DNA from: Centrapalus pauciflorus
Lineage: Eukaryota > Streptophyta > Magnoliopsida > Asterales > Asteraceae
Direction of reading: 5' to 3'
Assembly: GCA_020465985.1 (NCBI GenBank)
Contig: JAANYP010007924.1
Location: 1-64,000, forward strand
DNA: 64,000 nucleotides
How positions within the stretch are numbered: the stretch's first letter is position 1; every line of letters begins with the position of its first letter. The notes beneath the pieces were generated by a model. It searched no databases, was not told the origin of the DNA, and worked only from the letters and a program-made list of their open reading frames with translations. Both the position numbers and the translations under genes were made by a program. Shown in pieces: positions 48,211 to 59,739 of this stretch.

Positions 48211-51047
48211 TCATGGACTAGGAGAAGCATCCATTCCTGGTGACCCTTCTCTGTAATAATCACGGGGTTCCGCACTTCTGCTCCGACTACGGCTCCTGCT
48301 TCCGCCCCTTAGCGGCAGTCGTTCTCTTACAGGACTATGGCTTCGACTTCTTGAGCCATTATATGATGGAGACCTGTCCTTCATGGGACTACGGCTGCGG
48401 CTAGGGCTCCTAGGGGGCGCATCATAGGATGGAGAACGTTCTCTTGCTGGTGAGCGCGAGTATGATCTTTCACGACTATACCTTTTGTCTCGAGGTGAAA
48501 TTGACCTGCACATAAATTCAAAATTAAATAATCCGATAACCTGGAATGGAGAAAATGAGAGCAATCACGGAAATTTACCTAGAGTACTGCCTTCTCTTAG
48601 GAGGTGGAGAGTAATCATGGCTGCGGGATCGTGATCTAGCATAGCGAGGAGGTGGAGATCGGGCGAAACGTGGTGAGCGAGAATAACGAGGTGGGGGTGA
48701 TCGCCTACGATCACTGAATCTGCCACCCCTGCAATAACGTAGATTTTACATATAGATTGACTGAAGAGCACACATTCTAATGGGGAAAAAACATAGTTCC
48801 TACTTGGTGAAGCAACAAACTCTTTCATGCACAAATAAAAGCTATGTTTGGCACGACTAGTTGGAGCTTTTGAGAGCTGGGGCTTTTTAAACGAGATGTA
48901 GCTTTTTGTTTTTATACATGTGTTTGGTAAAAGGAAATGTGGCTTTTAGTATTAAATGACATAAAAAACATTGATATTAATTAAAAGTTGTAGTTTATAA
49001 TTATTTAGAGGGTAAAAAAATAATTTTGTTTGACCAAAAAGTTCAAACTCGTTTTGAAAGCCACTTCAAGTAGGCTTCTCGTGGAAAAGCTTTCGAGAGC
49101 TTTCTAATCCGAATCAAAAGCATAATATCCTATCAACCAAATGGAGCTTTTGAGCTTGAGCTTTCAAAAATCAAAAGCAAAGCTCCTAAAGCTCCTTGCC
49201 AAATGCAGCCAAATTAACAACCAGTAAATTTACCTTCGCTCTCTTACTCTCATATCAGATGGTTTCTTCCGATTCTCCTCAGCAAAAACAACCGTCAGTT
49301 GTCGACCCAGAAGAACCTGACCATCCATCTGGTACTTCGCTTCTGCCGCATCAGCAGGGTCTACAAACTGAACAAAACCGAATCCCCGTGGCTCCCTGCA
49401 CAAAAAAAAAGTTGCAATTACCTTGTGAACTATGACAAAAGGCACAAATAAAAAAAGTTAGATAACATCCAAGATCAGAAAAAAAGTTGCAATTAGCCTG
49501 TGAACTTAGAGAAAAGTAAGTTCAAGCCAAATCCTTCCAGGGCTGTATGTAGAACTCAAAAGCAAGGTCTGCACCGCTTTGTGTGACAAATGATTTTGTT
49601 AATTAGTAGCTGGGATAATCATATTTAAGGAAATAAAATCAAGAAAATGTAGTTGATATCTATATGAATCAAGTATTGTTGTGTGTGCTGCCCCCTCCTT
49701 TAGTATAAACATGAGTTCCCTTTATCAGTTTAACTTACAGTCAAATAGACAATCAATTTCCAGTTATATGGAAGGCCATCATCATAAGCAGATAAAGGCA
49801 TAAAGCAAGCACATGGCTGCTGACCTTGCGATTGTCAGTATAAATATGACTTGAAATTCTTCAAGACTTGAAATCTTGAAATCTTCCAAATGTAATCAAA
49901 CTCACTTTCCTTCCCATCTTCACTATCATACACACCACCTTCAACAGAACTCTATTACTTCAATATATCAAGAGAACCCTTAATACCTGGTTGATGTCTT
50001 CAAAACATTTACTTCCTTCACTGTTAAACAACTTTTATTGAAAAAAATCCCAATTTGCGTCATAAGATAGTATGATTAAGAATAATAAAAAGACGAAGTT
50101 ACCCGGGATCACCGGATGAGAGGAAATACAAATGTTCAAGTGAGTAAAAAAGAACAAGTTTAAAGCAAAGGAATGACATCAACCCAGAAAATACTTTAAC
50201 AACCGCCAATAGAACATCATCATATTAGAAACACCATTGAAATTTTTTTTGAAGACACATCATGAATGACATGACTCGTTTCAAAAAAATTCAGAAGATA
50301 CATCAGTAACCTTCTACCAATTAGCAATGAAGTTCACATCATAATACTAGCTCACCCGCTATAATAATCCCTTGGCAAATAGATGTCCTTTAGAGGACCA
50401 AATTGTCCAAAGGGCCTCCGAAGGTCTTCTGGCCTGCATTATAACACAACAAGTCTGTTACACCTATGAGCAGAGAACACTAATGGGTTGACCAAACTCT
50501 GTTCATAAGTAGCACAAAGACGCCGAAATAAATGCATTAAGAGGCTACAAGTGGAACAAAAATAGTAAAGGTAGATTTTGCCCGAAGATGTTTGAAAACT
50601 ACGAACATAAAATTTCATTCTAAGACAGGTCACGTGGGTGGGTGGGTGTGTTGGGGGGGGGGGGGGAAGCTAGTTGGTATGCTCCATGTGAAGAAGCATG
50701 CTAGTTATCATTAAAATTTGGAAGTTCATATCCAACTCCCCAAGATGTCTTGCAAGCTGTAACTCATAAGTACATGTGACAACATGGATTTCCAAGAACT
50801 AATGAAACAATTACGTTATGTCAATGTTCATTTTCTAAAGTGCCACAGTTGCCCACTAGAAAACCAACTAAGAAAGGAAAAAGAAAATTACATACCTGCA
50901 ATCATGGCGGAGATTACGAACTAGAAGACTTGTTGGAAGATCTCTTCCACGACCACCACCACCGTAGCGACCCCTGGGGCTAGGACTCCTTCCCCTTCTA
51001 CCATAACCACCCCTAGGTGGTGAAGGTGAGTAGCTTCTTCTGCCCAT
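48211..51047 (-). CDS. SCL33: SC35-like SR splicing factor (SCL30A/SCL33 type)
   Basis: Five coding exons join in frame: 51047-50896, 50433-50356, 49395-49234, 48728-48579 and 48505-48211, giving 278 aa. A short N-terminal RS-like extension (MGRRSYSPSPPRGGYGRRGR, residues 1 to about 35) is diagnostic of the plant SCL subfamily. One RRM follows (about 38-116) with RNP2 LLVRNL and RNP1 RGFGFVQF (80-87), and then an RS domain from about 131 with many RS, SR and SP dipeptides. These nuclear proteins bind exonic enhancers and help choose splice sites. The start is the ATG just after a good acceptor (GGACAG|AACTTAAACATGG); the longer frame upstream would be intronic. Intron 2 is long (960 bp) in the RRM region, where plant SR genes often use alternative splicing. 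SCL30A and SCL33 are too alike to separate here. Confidence 0.93.
48841..49210. mobile_element. TIR MITE in SR-gene intron 3
   Basis: The ends gctatgtttggcacg and cttgccaaatgcagc are inverse, with aaa on both sides as a possible duplication. The interior is rich in agctttt/aaaagct, as in the copy at 21558-21950. It makes up 370 of the 505 bp of intron 3. Confidence 0.68.
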
Positions 51048-51055
51048 GTTTAAGT

Positions 51056-52890
51056 TCTGTCCAGGTAAATATGTATTAAAAAGAAGCAGCACCCCCCAAT
51101 AAAACAAGGGCAAAGTCATAGGTAACAAGAAATATAAAAATAAATATAGAGTCCCACCAAGTCATCTTTTAGTTACAACAACTTTGAACAATAGAATAAA
51201 TTTTAGATCCCTATCTAGTACTTCACAACATAGAGGTGAATAAGTTATAATACAATTATACAAAATCCAACCTTTAGCTCTTCATTCTTCTCAAGTCCCA
51301 TGTGTACAAGCTAAATGGCATTCTTAAAAAGACACATAACAATCAAAGTTGTCACGGTACTGAACAATAAGACAAAGACACCTCAGGCTTTGTAAAGGGT
51401 GAAAGGAGAAGTCTGCACTTTGTAAATAGGGTTGATTCAATAATTTCAGTACATGACCATCCAAACAGCTAAAGAGAATTCACACCAGGCCACACCACAC
51501 AGTAACAGACTCCATTCAATCACTTTTGATTTTCTACAATCGTACTCTCTTCCTCAATCCTCTTCATTCTCTTACATCTTAATCTCTTCCTCAATCCTCA
51601 TCAATCAGCAAGAATACTCGATTGTTCAGAACGATTCCAACTTCTAAGTAATCCAACATGAACACAGAACACCGGATCTCGACTAATCGACTCTAACCCT
51701 AACAGAGGTATTATTTATTTGTTATTAATTAAATTTTATCAGAACTTTTCTAATCTCTCATTCTGTTTTTCCTAATTATATTGTATATTTTGACTTTGAT
51801 ATTTTTATCCACTACATTAGTTTTCAGAGATTCAAGAATCAAAACTTGGTTATTAAAGATTCATGAATTAACTGATTTTTGATCGGCCGGACATCCAGTC
51901 CAGAATTGGTTATCAAAGATTCAAGTCTTCAAGTTCAAGTAATCAAGTTCAACTAAAGGTGTTATTGTTCCTTAACACGCTTTCTAATTGTTTACTATTT
52001 TATTTGCTAACTGTTAATGTTGTCTTGTTGATTGCTAATTGCTACTTGCCTACTTGCTAGTTGTTTGTTTGATTGCAAACTTTCGTTCTTTATTTTATAT
52101 AATGTTACCTAAGAAACATCCAAGTCAAAAAAGAAAAAAGAGAATGAAATTTTGGCCATGTTATGTATTGAGAAAGATATGTCAGACAATATCGATCTCG
52201 ATACACTTATTAATGATTTTGCATCTATAAATGCTCGAAAAAACAAATTTTTATGAATTTTATTTTGCATTGCATCTATAATGATTTTCGAGCTTTTGGG
52301 ATGCTTTTAAATATTTGAGACTAGCAACGGTGAAACAAGGTCAAGAAAAATCCAAATTTCCAATTTCACTTTCTTTCCTTGCAACTCTAGCGTCACAAAA
52401 CCAAGTATTACAGAAACACAAAATTCATTAGTTTAATTAAACAAACAAAACCATCTATTAGATGTAACTGGCCAACCAACATCCAGTACAAAACCCTGAT
52501 TTTACAATTCGAACGCCTAAGTAAGTTAAGTGTAATCTATAACTGAAGTTCTCGGTGACTAAAACAACGAAAATCAAATATAGATGTCGCCAAACCGCAA
52601 TTATCCGTGAAAGCCCGGCTAAGTTGGTGAAATTAACATGCGGACACATCATCCGCACATGAACACAAAGGAAAAAAGAACGAATTAAACCTATTATTAA
52701 GCAAGATCCATATAAAAAATCACTTAGCAGGTGAAAAATTCAATAAAATCTGTGTGATCGGTACGATAGTATGAATTGAATTGAATTGAATTGCGCAAAA
52801 TAGTGGGAAGAAATTTACCTAAAAAATTTGCAGATCAGGTATAGGGCAAGACACAGTAAGTTTTGAAGACGGTCAGCTACGAATAATTTT
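51056..52890 (-). other. Probable 5' UTR exons and leader intron of the SR gene
   Basis: A plausible first exon ends at 52819 (CAAATTTTTTAG|GTAAATT). The acceptor GGACAG at 51057 lies ten bases upstream of the ATG. The 1.76-kb intron between them holds A+T-rich DNA with pieces such as ttggttatcaaagattcaag repeated near 51847 and 51908, and no coding sequence I recognise. Leader introns are common in plant SR genes; this one is inferred. Confidence 0.45.
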
Positions 52891-53075
52891 CTAGGGCAAT
52901 TCAATGACTTTTATAGTACTTATCGGCACGTGTTGTGCGTGTGCTCTGACCCCTCTTTTTCTTTTAAAGAAAATTACCAAAATGGTCCTTGTAGTTTGGA
53001 GGTTATTACGTTTTTTTCCTATAGAAAGGATCACATTTTCATCTTTTTACCTCGCTATTTGTAAAATAAAACATA

Positions 53076-53474
53076 GGGTTAATAATGAAAAAACCCTACA
53101 AACTTTCATTAATTTATCGATTAAGTCACTGTATTTTTTTTCGAGTGTTTAAGTCCTTAGACAATTTTTGTCTTATTCAAAACTATATGTTTGACCTATT
53201 TAGCAGGTCACTAACCGGTAAACGGTACAGTGACCTAAACAATAAAATATAAAGTCCAGTGACTTAATCGTGAAAATTGGAAAAGAAAGTTGGTTTTTTT
53301 AATAATAAATTATTCAAGGAACTAATTGTTTTACCTGTTAAGCAGGTAGCAGGTTGAAAATATATAGTTTTGAATAAGACAAACTTTGTTTAAGGACTTA
53401 AATACTCAGAAAAAAGTTTAGTGACTTAATCGATAATTGCATGAAAATCCGTGGGGTTTTTTCAGTATTAACCC
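53076..53474. mobile_element. GGGTTAA-family MITE
   Basis: A 399-bp element running from gggttaataatgaaaaaacc to ggttttttcagtattaaccc, flanked by taaaacata and taaaatata (8 of 9 match). It is located just upstream of the SR-gene promoter region. Confidence 0.75.
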
Positions 53475-53483
53475 TAAAATATA

Positions 53484-54288
53484 CAACTAGAAACCATTTG
53501 TAAATTTTTCTAATACATTTTTAAAACGAAAAAGTCTTGTATACTTTATCTATTAAAGTTATTTATTTATATTATTATTAGCGATATTTTTAATTTTCAA
53601 TAAAATTATTTTATAAATTTTATTTCTTTCATTAACTATTAAAATTTTTATTTTTATATTATTATGATTATTTATTTACTGTTGGTCTGTTGTATATTAT
53701 ACGAACATATATTTACAATTACATCTTATACGATTTTTATAATCTAGTAGCTTTTTTTTATTTCTAATTAAATGACAAACTTTTTGATTTTGAATTTAAA
53801 TATTCATAAACATGGCAAAGTATTTCATTTTTTAATTTTTTTTGATTAAAATAGTGGTAAACCGTTTCGAGTTATAAAGATTTTCTTATAAGAATAAATG
53901 ACAAAACATTTGATTTTGCATTTAATGATTTCGAAAAAACGATGAATCATACGAATATTTAAAATCCAAGTAAATTTTCTTATGTTTTTGAATGATTTAA
54001 ATTTGAGTTTTAAAAATCCAAATGATTCGTTATTTTTTCCGAATCATTTTGGAAAATCCAAATTCTCTGTTGTTTATTCCATCAAAAAAAACTTGAAGTG
54101 TTTTGTGGTTATTTTTAAATCCAAATGCTTCGTCATTTTTTCTAATCATTAAATTGAAAATCAAAATCTAATCGTTTATTCCACTGAAGAAATATAAACT
54201 CATGATGGTTCATCGTTTTCTAAAAAAAATCAAATAAGTTTGAAAACTTTCAAATCATTAAATTGAAAGTCAGTGTATGCTTCATCAC
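53484..54288. other. Intergenic, A+T-rich
   Basis: No gene. Repeated short motifs of the type 'aaatgattcgt...ttttt' and their inverses suggest an old foldback remnant, but the ends are not visible. Confidence 0.5.
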
Positions 54289-54291
54289 TTA

Positions 54292-55105
54292 GGTGCCGTT
54301 TGGTTCACTGGAATCCGAGGGAATTGGAGGGGAAAGGAATCCAATTCCAGTCAATTCATGTGTTTGGTTCAACTATAAAAAGGAATTGGATTCCATCAAA
54401 ATTGAAATTTTCCAATGAATGAAGGAAAATAACATTCCTTCACAATATGGATGGAATTCAATTCCTTAAAAAAAACAGAAAGTGGTTGATTACAAAAATA
54501 CCTCCTACGTACACTACACCATGTCATGTCTTACCCCACCCACCCTACCTACCTACCCACCCACCCAACCTACCCATACCTACCTACCCACCCACCCATA
54601 CCCACCCACCTCTACCCCATCCCACCCTACCTCTACCCACCTACCCACCCACCCTACACTACCACATCCCACCCTACCTCTACCCACCTACCCCTACCTA
54701 ACCTACGTTGTCCAACCTACTTTTACCTACTACCCACCATACCCACCCCTACCCACCTACACATCCCTCATACCTCATACGTTACCCATCCAACTCACCG
54801 ACCCTTACCCTACCTACTCTATCCAACCTACTCTTACCCCCTACCCACCATACCTACCCCTACCCACCCACCCATCCATCCATCCCTCATCATCCTACCT
54901 ACCCAACCTACACTATCCATCTCATACTATTCCTACCTTAGAGACTTATCCATCTCTAACCACTCATCCTATCCTATCCTACCAACAAATTATGAAAGTG
55001 GATTCCAATTTCATTTTTAGCCAACCAAACATGATTTGGATTCCAATTCCAATTCCTTAACAGATTCCAATTTCTTTTAAAACATTCTGCGAACCAAACG
55101 CCACC
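54292..55105. mobile_element. Tourist-like MITE with an internal C/T-rich minisatellite
   Basis: The ends ggtgccgtttggttcactgg and ctgcgaaccaaacgccacc are inverse, flanked by tta at 54289-54291 and 55106-55108. Next to the ends are inverted ttggattccaattcc-like arms. The 814-bp length is large for the family because of the array at 54527-54960. Confidence 0.78.
54527..54960. repeat. CCTACC/CCCACC minisatellite
   Basis: About 430 bp almost free of G on the + strand, built from cctacccaccc, ccataccca and similar words. It stays open in all three forward frames (Pro/Thr/Tyr/His-rich) only because the repeat lacks stop words; it is not coding. Confidence 0.9.
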
Positions 55106-55108
55106 TTA

Positions 55109-55553
55109 TTCTTTGGAAAATTAAAATTCAAAATGATACATCATTTAATTACATATATATAATCAGGTTCATCAGCGTACCTATGAGATTCCAACGTATC
55201 CAGCGTGCCCTAATGTGAATGATCATTCACATTTTTTTTGAATAGACATGTATAAGACAACATTATAAGACTTTTTTTTCAAAATGAGCAACATCATAAA
55301 TCTTGTGAATGGTAAAAAAAATCATGTGAATGGTCATTCACACCATTCACATGCATGATCATTCACATAAATATGCATTGAACATTCACATAATTTTTAA
55401 GGACACAGAAAATGTGAATCTATGTGAAATTCATATATCATGCGTATAACATTAAATTAAACATGGTTATGTGGAAAAAAATTTTTAAAAAGTCTTTTAA
55501 GGTTGGTACATTCGGGTGCACTTGATTTCGAGAGGTATTTATTTGAACCTGAC

Positions 55554-55590
<37 letters not shown>

Positions 55591-55694
55591 GTTAAAAAAA
55601 AAGACTGTTTGTTTATAAATTTATTAATATTAAATATAGATTATACAAACAATATTGATTATTTAAAAAGTAAACATAATAAAATATTAAAAAA

Positions 55695-55743
<49 letters not shown>

Positions 55744-56951
55744 ATCATGTTTTATGTAAAATTGAATTTCAAATTATATTGATCAAATACATATAAAGTA
55801 AAATAAGAAAATATTAAAAGTATCAAAAAAAAGTAACTATTCATGTACTTAAAAAAATAGATAATTAATACTGACGACAGATAACATCATTCTTGTATTT
55901 TTATAATAAATAATATTTATGTATTTTATATTTAAGTTTGCATACATTTTATGTAACGAATTATTGAATTAAAATTTATCCAAGTAATACGCGAGTTCAT
56001 AAACTATTATAAAAATAAAAAGTTAAAAAATGATAATAAAAAAAAGAACTACCATTTATATATTTTTATAAAACCAGAAAAATAGCATTTGTTAAATAGT
56101 ATTATTAATCTTACGGTCCATATCAGTGTCAATCAGATTTTCAATCTGTAACTTTTTCATCTTTCTATACCACTCAAACTATGATAAGAAAATAATCTTT
56201 TTATACCACACAAAACTCCTAATAAAGGAAAATATATTGTGAGAGAGGGTTTACACCAGGCGTCACCAGTATACTTGTCCATCCAACGACACAACTTAAC
56301 GGTACGTGTCAGATTGAAGGCGGTGTTCCTCGTGGTACCATGGCCAATTTGGCACACCAAGTGTTGCACCACTTCCCTTAGCCTCATAAGCAATCATGTT
56401 CAATTCAAGCAACTTTCAACAACTACAAAATCATCCATACATATTCCTAATCTCATGGGTGAACTCTTGAATATTGATGAATATATAAACTCAATTTCAA
56501 TTCTTTGAGACAATTAAGGGTGTTAACCAGTGCTGGATCCAGAAAAAATTTTTCATTGGGAACATGAGGTTGTATAAAGTATTCGTTGTGTTAATTTTCC
56601 GGAACACATAGGCTAAAATTCATCAAATTTACGCAAATCGTTGGGGGCGTTTCCCCCCGCTTCTCTCCATGCGGCTCCGCCCATGCGTTTAACTTAAGAA
56701 CAACATAGTGCAATATGCTAGCTACAGCAACTTGTTTGTGATTTGAAGTTAAAATCTAATGTCTTTCGAACCCTAATAACCTAATTACACCAAAAATTTA
56801 TATACTTCAGTTTGCTTTCGGTATCTTTTTAACTTAAGATACATCAAATTTTAGAAATTTAATTATAAAGTTAATTCCTTTTCTAGCTTACCAATATCAT
56901 CAAGACGATCGAGCTAAAAAACAGATCGATCGATATATAATTAGAAGAACA
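55109..56951. other. Intergenic, with a MITE relative and TA microsatellites
   Basis: 55157-55552 resembles the MITE pair at 22399-23158 (caggttcat..gcgtacc at the left, cctctcgaaatcaa inverted at the right, cattcacataa inside). TA tracts lie at 55553-55590 and 55697-55742. 55980-56010 (tccaagtaatacgcgagttcataaac) looks like a decayed Helitron 3' end. 56528-56690 is a GC-richer patch (cagtgctggatccag ... ggctccgcccatgcg) that resembles the edge of another transposon. A 78-codon minus-strand frame at 56157-56393 is unrecognised. Confidence 0.5.
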
Positions 56952-57482
56952 TTAGTCGTCAAACGTCTCGACAAATGCAATGGCAAAACACAACTGCTGG
57001 CCTCTACGAAACGACCAAACCTCGATCTTTGTTTCTTTCTTCACGAAATCGTTCCATTTACCCGTTTTCAGCACATAGTTCAAGTCGAACATCTTCAACG
57101 CCATCGGCTCGTGATGCATTCGCAGCCTCGGCCCCACCACCCGCACCTGAATCTCTCCGCCTTCCTCGAGAGCTCGTTTCTCATCTGCTGTTAAAAACTC
57201 ATGATCACGTGTCTCGAGTTGGTTCATCGTCAGCATGCTTTCATCGTGATCGTTTTCGTACAAGCTTTTCTGAATCACGAGCTTCATGTCGGAACCGTTC
57301 ATCTCTCGGACGATGAACTCTTTCAACTCTTCGGGCGTAGCGGCGATCGTGTTTTTGTTCTTTAATTCTTGATCGGGTTTCTGACTTTCATCAGCAAACA
57401 ATCTTAGCTTTTCATCAACCAGTTCTTTAATCTTTTGAAAGTAATACTGATCATTCTCATGATCATAAGGTGTGATTTCCAT
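56952..57482 (-). CDS. B3 (DUF313-like) domain protein
   Basis: A single-exon gene of 176 aa. From about residue 84 it follows the plant B3/DUF313 pattern: SMLTMNQLETRDHEFLTADE (the 'LPFNQ...FLT..E' block), then GGEIQVRVVGPRL, then ALKMFDLNYVLKTGKWNDFVKKE and finally EVWSFRRGQQLCFAIAFVE, the usual WSFR..LCFAL end. The first 60 residues are charged and low in similarity. B3 proteins are nuclear DNA-binding factors, but members of this short subgroup often lack a demonstrated function. The segment normally reading 'K(L/V)KEGD' before EVWSFR is shortened to KKETKIEVWSF, so a loop is missing and binding may be altered. A TATA-like ATATAAATATA lies on the minus strand near 57595-57605. The domain call is from pattern memory. 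Confidence 0.72.
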   Translation of the reverse strand: MEITPYDHENDQYYFQKIKELVDEKLRLFADESQKPDQELKNKNTIAATPEELKEFIVREMNGSDMKLVIQKSLYENDHDESMLTMNQLETRDHEFLTADEKRALEEGGEIQVRVVGPRLRMHHEPMALKMFDLNYVLKTGKWNDFVKKETKIEVWSFRRGQQLCFAIAFVETFDD

Positions 57483-58039
57483 TGTTTTTGTTAATGAAAA
57501 TCAAATTATATTAATTAATTTCCAAGAAATTAATTAATTTCCAAGAAATTAAAACGTATAGTAGCTGATTAATCAAAGAAAAGGATCGAGTTATATATTT
57601 ATATCTATAGGAGTTTGAATTTAACGCAATATTATTTTTGTTGATTATTATTGTTATATATATAAGAATAAGAATAAGAATATATTGAAGTACCATAAAT
57701 ATTCGTTTATTAATTGTTATTTGTCTATATATATGAGAATATTATGTATCCTTAATTATGATTATCTATTCCAAAACATTAATTTCCTTTTTTTTTTGTC
57801 TATAATAAAAAATATTTATATAAATTGTATATATGTAAAAATAAAAATACGCACAATTATCAATTTTTTAAAATAATATAAATATACTATTAACATTTGT
57901 CATAGCTATTATTTTTATAAATTTTATAATTAATTGGTACAAACAGTAATTATTTTTTATGATTTTTTTAAACCTTTTATATTTAATTTAATATATTTTG
58001 ATCGATGTAAATTGAAATTTTAGTTTATATATAATATAA
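57483..58039. other. Upstream region of the B3 gene, no other gene seen
   Basis: Very A+T-rich. A direct duplication of ttaattaatttccaagaaat lies at about 57510-57550. Confidence 0.5.
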
Positions 58040-58327
58040 CTAGCTAGTTTATGAACCCACGTTGATACGTGGATAATTTTTAGTAAAAAATTGTTTACGT
58101 TAAATGTATTTATCTTTTATTTTATTTTATTTTATTTTAAATTAAAATAATGAATTGTATTCATCTTTTATTTTATTTTAAAAATAATAATATGTATTTA
58201 TCTTTATAGATGTAATAAACTGTATTTATCTTTTATTTTATTTTAATTTAGTTTAAAAATAGTAAATGTATTTATCTTGTTGGGTTGAACGTGGTGACGT
58301 CATATGACGTTTTGTGTTCTTCTTTAT

Positions 58328-58390
<63 letters not shown>
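58040..58390 (-). mobile_element. Helitron remnant on the minus strand
   Basis: Reading the minus strand, the 3' end is at the left: hairpin tccacgtatcaacgtggg, then ttcataaactag at about 58044. The other end, near a (TA)n tract (58327-58384), carries ataataaagaagaacacaaaacgtcatatgacgtcacc-like sequence that matches Helitron 5' ends in this window. The 5' TC is not found. A second 5'-end-like fragment follows at about 58560-58640. Confidence 0.5.
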
Positions 58391-58393
<3 letters not shown>

Positions 58394-58639
58394 TTAATTA
58401 ATATTTATCGATTAAAAAGTATAGAGTGTATTCATATATATAAAAGTAATAAATTTTCTTTATTTTTTATTATTTATAAATTAAAAAAATAATAAAATGT
58501 ATCCATCTTATTATAATTATCTTTTTAAAGATAGTAAATTATATCTATCTTTTTTTTTATAATAATAAGTTGTATATATCTTTTTCGGATGAAACGTGAA
58601 GATGACATGTGACATTTGTTGTTCTCGTTTATATTAAGG

Positions 58640-59401
58640 GTAGTTCACCAAGTTTGACTAATAACTTTAACCATTATTTTGACTCTTTTAATATTGAATG
58701 TATATGTATTGTTTCATATATGATATACATGGTATTATTTTGACGTTTAATATATGATATAAACTGTTAATTCGACATGAAATGATTTCGATCTGATATA
58801 TTGAATAATCGTATGGGTAAAAAAATTTACGAAAATTAAACACGTAAAAATTTTTTGAAAAAAATATATCATGACCGGTCTTGTTTGAAATAGTATAAAA
58901 TTCTCGTTTTTATGGTATAACTTTTTTGATTTAAAAATTAACATATTAATTTTTTTTTTTAATTTAAAAAAATAGGATTTTTTTTTTGCTATTGTCAATT
59001 TTTTCATTTTTACCCTTCAATGAATTAAAATATACTAATACTATTTTTTTACACTAATTCCACAATTGATTCTTTTGATCAAGGTCATTAGATTAATTTA
59101 ATTTATGGACGATATTGTATCTACAGTTCTACACTAAATATAGGTTCTGCAATAATGTCATATATATGTATGTATGTATGTGTGTGTGTGTATCAAGAAA
59201 TCCAATGGTCAAAATTGGTTATCAAATTTGATGGACTAATTAATTTAATGTTAATTGCATATTTATCATAATTATAATCCTATGAGGTAGATTGTGTGTG
59301 TAAATTACACAAAATTATATAGAAAATGCACAATTTCTTGATATGAAATTTGTGATTTTTTTCATATCGAATTTATATATCTAAATATTATTTATAATTA
59401 G

Positions 59402-59470
<69 letters not shown>

Positions 59471-59690
59471 TTTAAATCAAAAGAAAATCTAAATCTAAAT
59501 ATTATTTATAACTAGTTTAAATTTAATTATATTTGGTTGATGACAGAATATTATGAATAATAATAAATATGGCGTTTCAGAGATGTCACGTGACATAAAG
59601 TCTCATTTATTATATATAATAATAATATAATAAAGATAAAGATGATTAGTAAAATCATATACACATATATTAAGAACCAATAAAAAGATG
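58640..59690. other. Intergenic, with a (TA)n tract
   Basis: TA repeats at 59402-59468. 59570-59620 resembles a decayed minus-strand Helitron 5' end (atgtcacgtgacataaagtctcattt). No gene seen. Confidence 0.5.
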
Positions 59691-59739
59691 ACACGTAATT
59701 GTAACCATTGAGTTAAGGGTAAAAATAACAACTATAAGT

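Noticed and set aside
51069..51128. Upstream extension of the first SR-protein exon (MLPMTLPLFYWGV...)
   Set aside because: Family members start at the M(G/R)xRSY motif, and a good splice acceptor lies just before that ATG. The extension is intron.
54447..55060. Overlapping Pro/Tyr/Thr-rich open frames (up to 192 codons)
   Set aside because: They lie in a cctaccc minisatellite that contains no stop words in any forward frame, inside a MITE. There is no start context and no domain.
56157..56508. 78-codon minus-strand frame near the B3 gene
   Set aside because: No similarity I recognise. It overlaps a plus-strand frame and lacks gene signals. It cannot be excluded as an exon fragment.
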